Of a DNA stretch of 64,000 nucleotides, positions 8,965 through 16,309 are shown in pieces; the first letter of the stretch is position 1, and the number at the start of each line of letters is the position of its first letter. The notes under the pieces were generated by a model. It saw nothing but the letters and a program-made list of their open reading frames with translations. It made no database searches and was not told the DNA's origin. This DNA comes from Aquimarina sp. RZ0 (GTDB taxonomy: Bacteria; Bacteroidota; Bacteroidia; Flavobacteriales; Flavobacteriaceae). Both the position numbers and the translations under genes were made by a program. The stretch is taken from NCBI RefSeq assembly GCF_008370685.1, contig NZ_VTZU01000004.1, positions 124,001 to 188,000 on the forward strand, read 5' to 3'.

Positions 8965-9108
8965 CTAAAATTGGAGACTGATCAAAAAATAACAAAATCT
9001 TTACTCGATACCTATGGACTAGAGAACCGAACCGCAGATTTTGAAGTATGAATTTAATCCGCTTTAATCCAAACAGGAGAAGTAGTAATCGGTTTCTGGA
9101 ATCAATAA
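8965..9108 (+). pseudogene. Possible remnant of a short protein gene
   Basis: Reading frame 1 from 8965 gives a protein-like string (KLETDQKITKSLLDTYGLEN, then RTADFEV) that is interrupted by two stops at about 9049-9057 and then continues ALIQTGEVVIGFWNQ before a third stop. No start codon or ribosome site is seen. The family is not recognised. It may equally be chance in AT-rich DNA, although the balanced residue composition on both sides of the stops argues for decay of a real gene. Confidence 0.25.
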
Positions 9109-9123
9109 TTGAATAAATCTAAA

Positions 9124-9151
9124 GGTGGGCTTGCCCCGAGGTAGTTTACTT
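9124..9151 (+). repeat. REP-like repeat, fragment B (right end only)
   Basis: Contains GGGCTTGCCCCGAGGTAGTT followed by TACTT, identical to the right end of copy C (40395-40497). The left hairpin and the middle of the unit are missing, so this is a truncated copy or an independent right half. Confidence 0.7.
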
Positions 9152-9406
9152 TAGTATTAAATACTTTCTGTTGTAATCATATAATATTTGTCCTATTGGT
9201 CTCTCTGCTTGATAGAGCAGACCGTGCGAAGATGTTAAATGCTGATTTATAATATATCCTATGGAGTAAGAATTTGTATTGCCTGTATTATAATTTGTCG
9301 ATAAATTAATATACTTATGTGAAGATTTTACAGCGAGTTATTTGATTGCTGCGCACCATCCTAAATATTTATTAAGAAGAAAAATATTGGATTATAATCT
9401 AGAGTT

Positions 9407-9568
9407 ATACGATTTATAACTAAAAATTTCGCATATTCATCGTTTCTTTTTCCTTTCTACTTCGTTTAAAAAATAAACCGTAGCTATAGCTATGCTTGAT
9501 TTTTTTGCCTTGCATAAAGAAAAAATAATTCAATGAATTTATACGAATTTTTTAATCACAAATCGTAT
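9407..9568 (+). mobile_element. 162-bp MITE-like element, copy 1
   Basis: Starts ATACGATTTATAACTAAAAA and ends ATTTTTTAATCACAAATCGT plus AT; the right end, reverse-complemented, matches the left end over roughly 35 bp with a few mismatches. The centre is the palindrome AGCTATAGCT flanked by A/T-rich arms that are also roughly complementary, so the whole unit can fold on itself. Copies 2 (50908-51069) and 3 (57819-57980) have the same length and orientation. Copy 2 is identical and copy 3 differs by a single base near its right end. It has no coding capacity. The flanking TA at each end fits insertion at TA, but this cannot be separated from the palindromic ends. Confidence 0.8.
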
Positions 9569-9593
9569 TATACTGAAACAAGTATAAATCACT

Positions 9594-9633
9594 TCATAAA
9601 AAAATGCTGTTTGTACTAGTACAAACAGCATTT
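9594..9633 (-). terminator. Rho-independent terminator after mscS
   Basis: A perfect inverted repeat, AAATGCTGTTTGTA and TACAAACAGCATTT around a CTAG centre (9602-9633). It is followed on the minus strand by a run of seven T. It lies 21 bp after the stop of the mechanosensitive channel gene. Confidence 0.85.
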
Positions 9634-9653
9634 CTAAAACAGATTGAGTTTTA

Positions 9654-10475
9654 TTATTTTACGTTATGGATATGTACATCACGCTGGGGATAAGGAATAG
9701 AGACGCCAGCAGCGTCTAATGCATTTTTAGAATCTTCAAGAGCTTCAAAATAAACATCCCAATAATTTACTACATCAGCAAAAGGTCTTACTACCAGATT
9801 AATGGCATTGTCTCCTAATTCGCTGACAGCTACAGTAGGAGCTGGGTCTTTTAATACTTTAGGATTGTCTGTCAGAGCTTTCATAATAACATCTTTTGCT
9901 TTTTTAATATCATCACCATACCCAATACCAATAGTAAGATCAACTCTAAGAGTTCCCTGAGAAGTGTAATTGATAATGTTTCCGTTGGATAATGTTCCAT
10001 TAGGAATAATAGCCTCCTTATTGTCTGGAGTAGATAATTTGGTAGTAAAGATTTCAATTTCTTTGACAACCCCAATAATCCCTTGAGCTTCTATAAGGTC
10101 ACCAATCTTGAAAGGTTTAAAAATCATAATGAGTACTCCTCCGGCAAAATTGCCAAGAGATCCCTGCAATGCCAAACCAATGGCCAGACCAGCAGCAGCG
10201 AGGATAGCTGCAAAAGAAGTAGTTTCTACTCCTACAGTTCCCAAAACTGCTAATATCAGCATTATTTTAAGAACCCAACCGAGTAAATTAGTTAGGAATT
10301 TTTGCAAGCTTTGATCATAGTTTCTGACGGACATAACTTTTGATACACCTTTCATTAGTTTTTTGATAATCCAGGAGCCTATAATCCAAATTAAAATAGC
10401 ACCAATAACTTTGGGACCAAAATCCACAATAAATTCAAGACCTTTGTCCCACCATTTTTCGATATCCATAAACAA
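9654..10475 (-). CDS. mscS: Small-conductance mechanosensitive channel (MscS family)
   Basis: A 273-residue membrane protein close to the length of E. coli MscS. Three hydrophobic segments lead into the pore-lining helix FAAILAAAGLAIGLALQGSL followed by GNFAGGVLIMIFKPFKIGDL, the MscS signature with alternating Ala and Gly. The cytoplasmic beta domain (GIIGVVKEIEIFTTKLSTPD, NKEAIIPNGTLSNGNIINYT) and C-terminal domain follow. It opens on membrane tension and protects against osmotic downshock. A second ATG two codons downstream (10469) is equally possible. It is monocistronic, with its own terminator. Confidence 0.95.
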   Translation of the reverse strand: MFMDIEKWWDKGLEFIVDFGPKVIGAILIWIIGSWIIKKLMKGVSKVMSVRNYDQSLQKFLTNLLGWVLKIMLILAVLGTVGVETTSFAAILAAAGLAIGLALQGSLGNFAGGVLIMIFKPFKIGDLIEAQGIIGVVKEIEIFTTKLSTPDNKEAIIPNGTLSNGNIINYTSQGTLRVDLTIGIGYGDDIKKAKDVIMKALTDNPKVLKDPAPTVAVSELGDNAINLVVRPFADVVNYWDVYFEALEDSKNALDAAGVSIPYPQRDVHIHNVK

Positions 10476-10689
10476 ATTTTTAAGTTAATGTTTTGTGAAT
10501 TTTAAAATTAAGAATTTCTAAGCTAAAAAAGCATTAGTTCTATTTTAATAATAGTAAGAATATCGATGAATGGTAATTCAGTTCTTTGAGAGGTGTTTTT
10601 TTCATAAACATTTTATAAGAATTCTATAAGTTTTTAAGGTTCTCCAATTTTAATTGTACATTAGTCCAACCTCAAAAAATCATGAAAAT

Positions 10690-11274
10690 ATGTCAGAATT
10701 TTGGCTTTATATAAAGCTCGGTTTAACTCATGTGCTGGATTGGAAAGCCTATGATCATATCCTTTTTTTAATCATATTAACTGTTGCATATACTTTTGAT
10801 AGTTGGAAAAGAATTTTGGTACTTGTTACATTGTTTACTTTAGGACATACAACTTCACTTTTTTTGGCAACATATGGTGTAGTATCTGTAAATTCCAGAT
10901 TAATAGAGTTTTTGATTCCATTGACTATCTTGGTGGGTGCTGTATTTAATGTATTTACAGCCGGAAAAGGAGCTAATAAAAATAAAATAGGAGTGTTGTA
11001 TGCGGCTACCATTTTTTTTGGGCTTATCCATGGACTAGGGTTCTCAGGTTTTTTTAAGGCTGTAAGTAGTAATGTTGATTCTAAAATTTTACCCTTAATT
11101 GAGTTTGCTGTTGGAATCGAAATAGCACAAATTATAGTTGTTTTGGTAGTATTGATTCTGAGTTTTATTATACAGACTATTTTTAGATTTAATAAAAGAG
11201 ACTGGATATTAGTTATTTCTTCTATAGTCATAGGTATGGTTATTCCAATGATAATAGCAAACAGGATATGGTAA
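10690..11274 (+). CDS. HupE/UreJ-like membrane protein
   Basis: A 194-residue protein from the ATG at 10690 (MSEFWLYIKLGLTHVLDWKA). The open frame begins at 10654, but the extra 12 residues look untranslated. Six hydrophobic segments are seen. The first motif GLTHVLDWKAYDHILFLI matches the HupE/UreJ pattern GxxH..DH.LF, and the later FFGLIHGLGFSGFF is the second conserved histidine motif. Family members are proposed nickel or cobalt carriers for hydrogenase or urease. With a urease operon 2 kb away a nickel role is possible, but the gene stands alone, so this remains inference. Confidence 0.75.
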   Translation: MSEFWLYIKLGLTHVLDWKAYDHILFLIILTVAYTFDSWKRILVLVTLFTLGHTTSLFLATYGVVSVNSRLIEFLIPLTILVGAVFNVFTAGKGANKNKIGVLYAATIFFGLIHGLGFSGFFKAVSSNVDSKILPLIEFAVGIEIAQIIVVLVVLILSFIIQTIFRFNKRDWILVISSIVIGMVIPMIIANRIW

Positions 11275-11360
11275 TTAATTGTCAGTTAGGGTTGTATTTG
11301 ACACATAGTCATAATATCTTCGTATTTGATTAATATCAATATAATCCAATTAGTTAGTGT

Positions 11361-11792
11361 ATGCCGAAAAAGAAACAACTAAAATATGATAAAGCCTATC
11401 TGAGAATAGCCAGAGAGTGGGGTAAATTATCTCATTGTGAAAGAAAAAAAGTTGGTGCGGTTATTGTTAAAGATAGAATGATTATTTCTGATGGATTCAA
11501 TGGAACCCCTACAGGTTTTGAAAATCCATGCGAAGATGATGAAGGGTATACAAAATGGTACGTATTACACGCAGAAGCAAATGCTATTTCTAAAGTAGCA
11601 TCTTCTACACAGTCGTGTAAAGGAGCTACCTTGTATATAACACTGTCTCCCTGTAAGGAGTGCAGCAAACTAATCCATCAGGCAGGAATTAAGCGCATTG
11701 TATATCAGTCTGGGTATAAAGATGACGCTGGACTGGTATTTTTAGAAAAAGCAGGAGTAGAAATAGAGAAGATTACAGATTTAGACAATTAA
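11361..11792 (+). CDS. Deoxycytidylate (dCMP) deaminase family protein
   Basis: A 143-residue zinc deaminase. The zinc and catalytic site is HAEANAI, with the two cysteines in SPCKECSKLI. The stretch KVGAVIVKDRMIISDGFNGT followed by PTGFENPCEDDEG is characteristic of dCMP deaminase/ComEB proteins rather than of cytidine deaminase. It converts dCMP to dUMP for thymidylate synthesis. Its stop TAA overlaps the next start (TAATGA, ATG at 11792), so it is translationally coupled to the S41 protease gene, an arrangement I regard as common in Flavobacteria. Confidence 0.9.
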   Translation: MPKKKQLKYDKAYLRIAREWGKLSHCERKKVGAVIVKDRMIISDGFNGTPTGFENPCEDDEGYTKWYVLHAEANAISKVASSTQSCKGATLYITLSPCKECSKLIHQAGIKRIVYQSGYKDDAGLVFLEKAGVEIEKITDLDN

Positions 11793-13369
11793 TGAGTTAT
11801 TCAAAAAAATACTTACCATTATTTATAGGATTGGCGATGGGAGCAGGAGTTTTTTTAGGAAGTAAACTCGATTTTAGTAATCCATCTGCTAAACTATTTT
11901 CATATAATGCAAAAAAAGAAAAGCTAAACCGGCTCATAGATTATATAGATTATGAGTATGTAGATAATATCAATACAGATAGTATTGTAGATGTTACTGT
12001 CAATAGAATTCTGGAAAATCTAGATCCACATTCTGTATATATTCCGCCAGAAGAATTAGAAGGGATAACAGAGAGTATGCAGGGAGATTTTATTGGAATC
12101 GGTGTGAGCTATTATCAATATAGAGATACTATTTCTGTAATTAATACGATCAAAGGTGGTCCAAGTGAGCGTTCCGGAATTATGGCTGGAGATAGAATTC
12201 TTATGGCAGATAAGGATACACTTTTTGGGGAACGATTAAGGAGAGAAGAGCTGGCAAATAAGCTAAAGGGAGCGTTAAACAGTCAGGTTCAATTAAAGGT
12301 ATATAGAAAAGGAAAAGGAATATTTGATGTGGTGGTCAAGAGAGGTCGCGTACCCTTAAAAAGTGTGGATGCCAGTTATATGCTGAATGATAAGTATGGT
12401 TACATAAAAGTAAATCGATTTGCAGAAACGACCTATAGAGAATTTAAAACTGCGCTGGATTCCCTGTTGGATATGGGAACAAATACTTTAGTAATAGATC
12501 TCAGAGATAATGGAGGTGGTTTTATTGCTCCTGCATTAAAAATGGCTGATGAATTTTTAAAGGATGATTCCCTCATTATGTTTACTAAAAATAAAAAGGG
12601 TGCTATCGAAAATAATTATGCTACCCGTAATGGAAGTTTTGAAGAGGGGAAGGTATATGTTTTAATTAATGAAAATTCTGCTTCTGCCAGCGAAATTTTT
12701 GCCGGAGCAATACAAGATAATGATAGGGGAACTATTGTTGGAAGGCGATCTTATGGTAAAGGGTTAGTACAAAGAGAAATGTCTCTTGGAGATGGTAGTG
12801 CCATCAGACTTACCATTTCCAGATATTATACCCCAACGGGTCGTTCTATCCAAAAATCTTATAGTAATGGGAATAAGGAATATTTTAATGAATATCTACA
12901 GCGTTATAAGAATGGAGAACTACAAAATGCTGATAGTATACAAGTAGCGGATTCATTAAAATTCAGAACTCCAGGAGGCAAAATTGTGTATGGTGGGGGA
13001 GGTATAATACCAGATATTTTTGTAAGTAAGGATACTACCAGAGTAGGAGAAACACTTAATTATTTGCTTAGATCAGGGCGTATGGGCGGATATGTTTTTG
13101 AAGAGTTAGATAAAAAGAGAGCGTTTTATAATAATCTGTCTAAAGAGCAATTTAAAACAGAAATAAATATAGATGAAGATTTTGCTGATGGTTTTTTGAT
13201 GTATGCCAAGAAAGGAGGTATTGATATTATTCTGGATGATTACAGAGACCAGTTAAAAAAATATTTGAAAGCTATCATGGCGCAACAGTTATTTGGAACT
13301 AGTGCTTTTGAAAAGATTATAAATGAGGATGATAAGATGATTCAGAAAGTCTTGTCGTTATCTCAATAA
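11792..13369 (+). CDS. C-terminal processing peptidase, S41 family (CtpA-type)
   Basis: A 525-residue protease with an N-terminal membrane anchor (YLPLFIGLAMGAGVFLG). A PDZ domain lies around residues 85-165 (GIGVSYYQYRDTISVINTIK, SGIMAGDRILMADKDT), then the S41 domain (DLRDNGGGFIAPALKMADEF). The serine motif SASASEIFAGAIQD is at 296-309 and the catalytic lysine in SYGKGLVQ is Lys323. The sequence YYTPTGRSIQKSY is typical of the family. It degrades or trims proteins at their C-terminus in the periplasm. A tail of about 120 residues after the core is usual for Bacteroidota members. Confidence 0.95.
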   Translation: MSYSKKYLPLFIGLAMGAGVFLGSKLDFSNPSAKLFSYNAKKEKLNRLIDYIDYEYVDNINTDSIVDVTVNRILENLDPHSVYIPPEELEGITESMQGDFIGIGVSYYQYRDTISVINTIKGGPSERSGIMAGDRILMADKDTLFGERLRREELANKLKGALNSQVQLKVYRKGKGIFDVVVKRGRVPLKSVDASYMLNDKYGYIKVNRFAETTYREFKTALDSLLDMGTNTLVIDLRDNGGGFIAPALKMADEFLKDDSLIMFTKNKKGAIENNYATRNGSFEEGKVYVLINENSASASEIFAGAIQDNDRGTIVGRRSYGKGLVQREMSLGDGSAIRLTISRYYTPTGRSIQKSYSNGNKEYFNEYLQRYKNGELQNADSIQVADSLKFRTPGGKIVYGGGGIIPDIFVSKDTTRVGETLNYLLRSGRMGGYVFEELDKKRAFYNNLSKEQFKTEINIDEDFADGFLMYAKKGGIDIILDDYRDQLKKYLKAIMAQQLFGTSAFEKIINEDDKMIQKVLSLSQ

Positions 13370-13386
13370 TGATAATTTAGAATATA

Positions 13387-13695
13387 ATGTTCGCATTTGT
13401 AGATACCGACTTCATAGTAGTAGTCTCTTTCCTTTTCTTTTTTATAGGAATTTTACTAAGACTTACCGATAGTAGTGCATCAGTGTTTCTAAAGAATAAA
13501 ATTTTTGTAGAATCCTCTTATGTTTCAAAATCAACAATAAGAACATATCTTAAGAAGACAAAAGACGGTTGTGCATTCAAAAAATCATTAAAAAGACTAC
13601 TTTTATGGAGAAAACTACATGATTTTTTTATGATGTTTTTCGCAGTATTTTTTTTGCTAGCTGTCATTAAAAGCATAGTTCCCTTAACAAACTAA
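13387..13695 (+). CDS. Small membrane protein of unknown function (paralogue 1)
   Basis: A 102-residue protein with a hydrophobic N-terminal helix (FIVVVSFLFFFIGILLRL), a basic middle part and a C-terminal helix (DFFMMFFAVFFLLAVI). It is clearly related to the next gene: both contain a D/N-S-SAS-FL motif, then SSYVS, IR, a KK-LKR-L pattern, RKLH and FM in the same order. No known family recognised. It starts 17 bp after the protease stop, so it may be in the same transcript. Hairpin topology is likely, with the basic part in the cytoplasm. Confidence 0.7.
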   Translation: MFAFVDTDFIVVVSFLFFFIGILLRLTDSSASVFLKNKIFVESSYVSKSTIRTYLKKTKDGCAFKKSLKRLLLWRKLHDFFMMFFAVFFLLAVIKSIVPLTN

Positions 13696-13725
13696 ATAAA
13701 ATATAAAGAAGAGAAGTCTCAAGAA

Positions 13726-14040
13726 ATGTTGAAGTTAACAGAATATTTGATAGCAATTGCGATTTGCTCTCCACTTTTTTTCTTTATAGTGGCAGTAGCA
13801 TTTAGGCTATTGGATAACAGCGCTTCAATTTTTTTAGATCATGAAATATTAGTAGACTCATCATATGTATCTAGAGATTTAATTAGAAATCACATAGAAA
13901 ACACGGAAGATGTAAAACTTAAAAAGCTATTAAAAAGAGCATTGGTTTATAGAAAATTACATAATCTTTTTATGATTTTGGCAGTCATATCTTTGCCACC
14001 GGTTGTTATTACGTGTTTTATCATACCTTTTATAGCTTGA
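13726..14040 (+). CDS. Small membrane protein of unknown function (paralogue 2)
   Basis: A 104-residue tandem paralogue of the preceding gene, 30 bp downstream. It has an N-terminal hydrophobic segment (LIAIAICSPLFFFIVAVAF), the shared SSYVSRDLIRNHIENTED region, a basic KKLLKRALVYRKLHNLF stretch and a C-terminal helix (LPPVVITCFIIPFI). Divergence between the two is substantial, so the duplication is not recent. Function unknown. Confidence 0.7.
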   Translation: MLKLTEYLIAIAICSPLFFFIVAVAFRLLDNSASIFLDHEILVDSSYVSRDLIRNHIENTEDVKLKKLLKRALVYRKLHNLFMILAVISLPPVVITCFIIPFIA

Positions 14041-14060
14041 TAAATGTCATTTTTTTTGAC

Positions 14061-14261
14061 TTAATACTTTTTCTGTTTTGTTTGTATTTCTCTGGATACA
14101 AGAAGAATACATAGTAAAACGATCACACACGCAGATGCCAGAATACTAATAAGTGCTGTTTTGCTATCCCCATTAAGAAGATTATCAAAATTTAAAACAG
14201 TTGCATTATATACAATTAATCCCAGTCCGATAATAATAAGTAGATAAATAAAATATTTCAT
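14061..14261 (-). CDS. Small two-helix membrane protein, unknown function
   Basis: A 66-residue protein: helix 1 FIYLLIIIGLGLIVYNATVL, a short polar loop, helix 2 ALISILASACVIVLLCILLV, then a basic tail (REIQTKQKKY). Its ATG abuts the stop codon of the upstream MarC gene (14262), which supports co-translation. No family is recognised, although similar small proteins often accompany MarC-type genes in Flavobacteria. Confidence 0.6.
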   Translation of the reverse strand: MKYFIYLLIIIGLGLIVYNATVLNFDNLLNGDSKTALISILASACVIVLLCILLVSREIQTKQKKY

Positions 14262-14834
14262 CTAAAAAAGTCCTTTAATATTAGTAGCAAATAGTTTTAC
14301 AGCAATCGCAAGCAGAATTACTCCGAATATCTTTCTGATCACATTGATTCCTTGTTTTCCTAATACCCTCTCTATTCTACCTGAAGATTTTAATACGATA
14401 TAAACAAAAATGATATTGATAATTATGGCGATTACTATATTAATGGGTTGATATTCTGCTCTTAGTGATAAGATAGAAGTCATAGTTCCTGCTCCCGCAA
14501 TTAGAGGGAAAGCAAGTGGAACGACTGCTGCCGTTTCTGGTTCATCATCCCTGTATAACTGGATACCTAAAATCATTTCTAATGCAATAAAAAATATAAT
14601 AAAAGCACCGGCAACCGCAAAAGAATTGACGTCAATACCAATAAGGGTAAGCATTTCTTTTCCTACAAAAAGAAAAACAATCATTAAAATAGCTGCGACA
14701 ATAGAAGCTTTTTCACTTTGTATATGTCCTACCTTTTTACGAAGATCGATAATAATTGGGATGCTTCCGATAATATCTATTACCGCAAAAAGAATCATAC
14801 TCGCTGTCAATATTTCTTTTATATCAAAATGCAT
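14262..14834 (-). CDS. MarC family membrane protein (NAAT-type)
   Basis: A 190-residue protein with six hydrophobic segments. The first helix reads ILTASMILFAVIDIIGSIPI, matching the MarC pattern (F.v.dP.g..P). Further on, AVAGAFIIFFIALEMILGIQ and the conserved VVPLAFPLIAGAGTMTSILS identify the family; the last is the PLA.P...GPG motif. Members were once linked to antibiotic resistance, a link later withdrawn; transport substrates are unknown. It is followed without a gap by a 66-residue membrane protein gene. Confidence 0.88.
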   Translation of the reverse strand: MHFDIKEILTASMILFAVIDIIGSIPIIIDLRKKVGHIQSEKASIVAAILMIVFLFVGKEMLTLIGIDVNSFAVAGAFIIFFIALEMILGIQLYRDDEPETAAVVPLAFPLIAGAGTMTSILSLRAEYQPINIVIAIIINIIFVYIVLKSSGRIERVLGKQGINVIRKIFGVILLAIAVKLFATNIKGLF

Positions 14835-14947
14835 ATCGTATTAATTTTGATTTTTAGCAAAAGTAAACAGACTTTACTTAATACAAGCATTATAAAAAGA
14901 CTAATAAATTGTAAAAATTATTCGTGTATAAAAATTATCTTCGCACT

Positions 14948-15517
14948 ATGTTTCAATTAGGAAAAACCATAGTTTCAGAGGATATTATCGAAAAAAATTT
15001 CGTTTGTAATCTTTCTGCCTGTAAAGGAGCTTGCTGTGTTGATGGAGAAGCAGGAGCGCCTATAGAAGAATCAGAAACTCAAATACTGGAGAGAATTTAT
15101 CCGATGGTCAAGTCTTATTTAAGAAAAGAAGGAATTGATGCAATTGAGAAACAAGGTGTTTATGTCAAAACTGCTCAGGGAGAATTAGAAACACCTCTAA
15201 TTGATGGAGGAGATTGTGCATATGTGATCTTTGATGAAAAAGGAACAGCATTGTGTGCTATAGAAGAAGCCTATAATCAAGGAGAAATAGATTGGAAAAA
15301 ACCTATTTCTTGTCATTTGTATCCAATCAGAGTGCAGGAATATACAGAGTTCTCCGCCGTGAATTATCATAAATGGGAGATTTGTGATGATGCATGTACT
15401 TTGGGGGCGTCGCTACAAATACCTGTTTATAAGTTCGTAAAGCAAGCCTTAATTCGAAAGTTTGGTGAAGATTGGTATATGGAGCTAGAAAAAGTAGCAG
15501 AAAGCCTTAAAAAATAA
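14948..15517 (+). CDS. DUF3109 family protein
   Basis: A 189-residue soluble protein from the ATG at 14948 (MFQLGKTIVSEDIIEKNFVC). The longer frame from 14924 adds eight unlikely residues. It is cysteine-rich near the N-terminus (FVCNLSACKGACCVDGEAGA), with further Cys at GGDCAYV, LCAIEEA, SCHLYPIR and EICDDACTLG, which suggests a bound metal or iron-sulphur centre, as in the YkgJ-like CxxxCC group. DUF3109 proteins are conserved in Bacteroidota; the function is unknown. A near-consensus -7 element TATCTTCG lies just upstream. Confidence 0.85.
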   Translation: MFQLGKTIVSEDIIEKNFVCNLSACKGACCVDGEAGAPIEESETQILERIYPMVKSYLRKEGIDAIEKQGVYVKTAQGELETPLIDGGDCAYVIFDEKGTALCAIEEAYNQGEIDWKKPISCHLYPIRVQEYTEFSAVNYHKWEICDDACTLGASLQIPVYKFVKQALIRKFGEDWYMELEKVAESLKK

Positions 15518-15595
15518 TTTTATATTTTTATGTGATAAGATGTTGACCTTTTTGTGTTGATTTCTACTAACAAGAAAACCAAAACAATAATTCAC

Positions 15596-16255
15596 ATGAA
15601 AACATTAAAAAAAGTATGGCTTATACCATTGACACTTGTTGTATTTTTATATACAAGTTGCTCAGACGATGACGATGTTATAAATGTTATTACTCTTGAT
15701 GCCGAAGAAACAGGAGTATTCTTAGAGCAAGATTTGCATTTGCTATTTCTAAGTAGAAAGGATGATCTTATAGAAGAAGATATAGTATCTGTGCAGGCAG
15801 ATTTAGAAGGTGATCCGGATAACCAGGATTTACAGGCTCAGTTAATAGAATTAGAGGAACAACGAGCAACAAATACTGATCAGATTAATTTTCTTAATGA
15901 ACAAATTAGCCTCATTTCTGGGAATGAAGAATTAGTAGGCATAGTCCCTAGAATACCACCTCCTCCTATTCCACCTAGTCCATGTAGTTGTTTTTTACCG
16001 CTGGATTTAACTCGATTGAGAGAGATTGTTCTTTTGGGGAATACAGAAAATTATGCAATTACTGTTTTTTCAGAAAATCAAGAGGTACTAGAAGAATTGG
16101 GAAGCTTAGATTCATTTATGGGGACCAATTTAAGTTCACTTTCACTGAGTGATACAATTAATTTTCAAGGAGATGTAACAATTCAGGTAACAAAGTTTTT
16201 TGAGCCTATTCAAGACCTTGTTACCTATTCATTAAATGGGGTGATAAATCCATAA
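15596..16255 (+). CDS. Small lipoprotein of unknown function
   Basis: From the ATG at 15596 the protein is 219 residues: MKTLKKVWLIPLTLVVFLYT, then SCSDDDD, a Bacteroidota lipoprotein signal with the cysteine followed by acidic residues (the export signal to the surface is often of this type). The middle is coiled-coil-like (EDIVSVQADLEGDPDNQDLQ, then LIELEEQRATNTDQINFLNE). A proline-rich segment PRIPPPPIPPSPCSCF with two cysteines follows, and a beta-rich C-terminal domain. No family recognised. It ends 54 bp before the TPR-CHAT gene on the same strand, with a terminator hairpin between them. Confidence 0.75.
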   Translation: MKTLKKVWLIPLTLVVFLYTSCSDDDDVINVITLDAEETGVFLEQDLHLLFLSRKDDLIEEDIVSVQADLEGDPDNQDLQAQLIELEEQRATNTDQINFLNEQISLISGNEELVGIVPRIPPPPIPPSPCSCFLPLDLTRLREIVLLGNTENYAITVFSENQEVLEELGSLDSFMGTNLSSLSLSDTINFQGDVTIQVTKFFEPIQDLVTYSLNGVINP

Positions 16256-16280
16256 CTAACTGATAGATAATGCGTAAATT

Positions 16281-16309
16281 AGCTTTCTAATTTCTAGAAA
16301 GCTTTTTTT
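16281..16309 (+). terminator. Terminator hairpin directly before the CHAT start codon
   Basis: Stem AGCTTTCTA (16281-16289) and TAGAAAGCT (16295-16303) with a 5-nt loop, followed by six more T. The A of the CHAT gene ATG (16310) immediately follows the T run. It ends the lipoprotein transcript and may attenuate read-through into the CHAT gene. Confidence 0.75.

Larger units (their letters stand above)
8664..9653. other. 990-bp gene-free stretch with repeats and a decayed coding trace
   Basis: No intact gene is visible. From left to right it holds the promoter side of the porin/urea operon with three TACGTA hexamers (8737-8849), a short degenerate reading frame (8965-9108), a fragment of the REP-like repeat (9124-9151), a 162-bp inverted-repeat element (9407-9568) and the terminator of the mscS gene (9594-9633). 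The part 9160-9400 shows nothing I recognise. Confidence 0.8.

Noticed and set aside
10755-11231. Long minus-strand open frame opposite the HupE-like gene
   Set aside because: Shadow of the real gene; low-complexity I/T/K-rich translation without family features.
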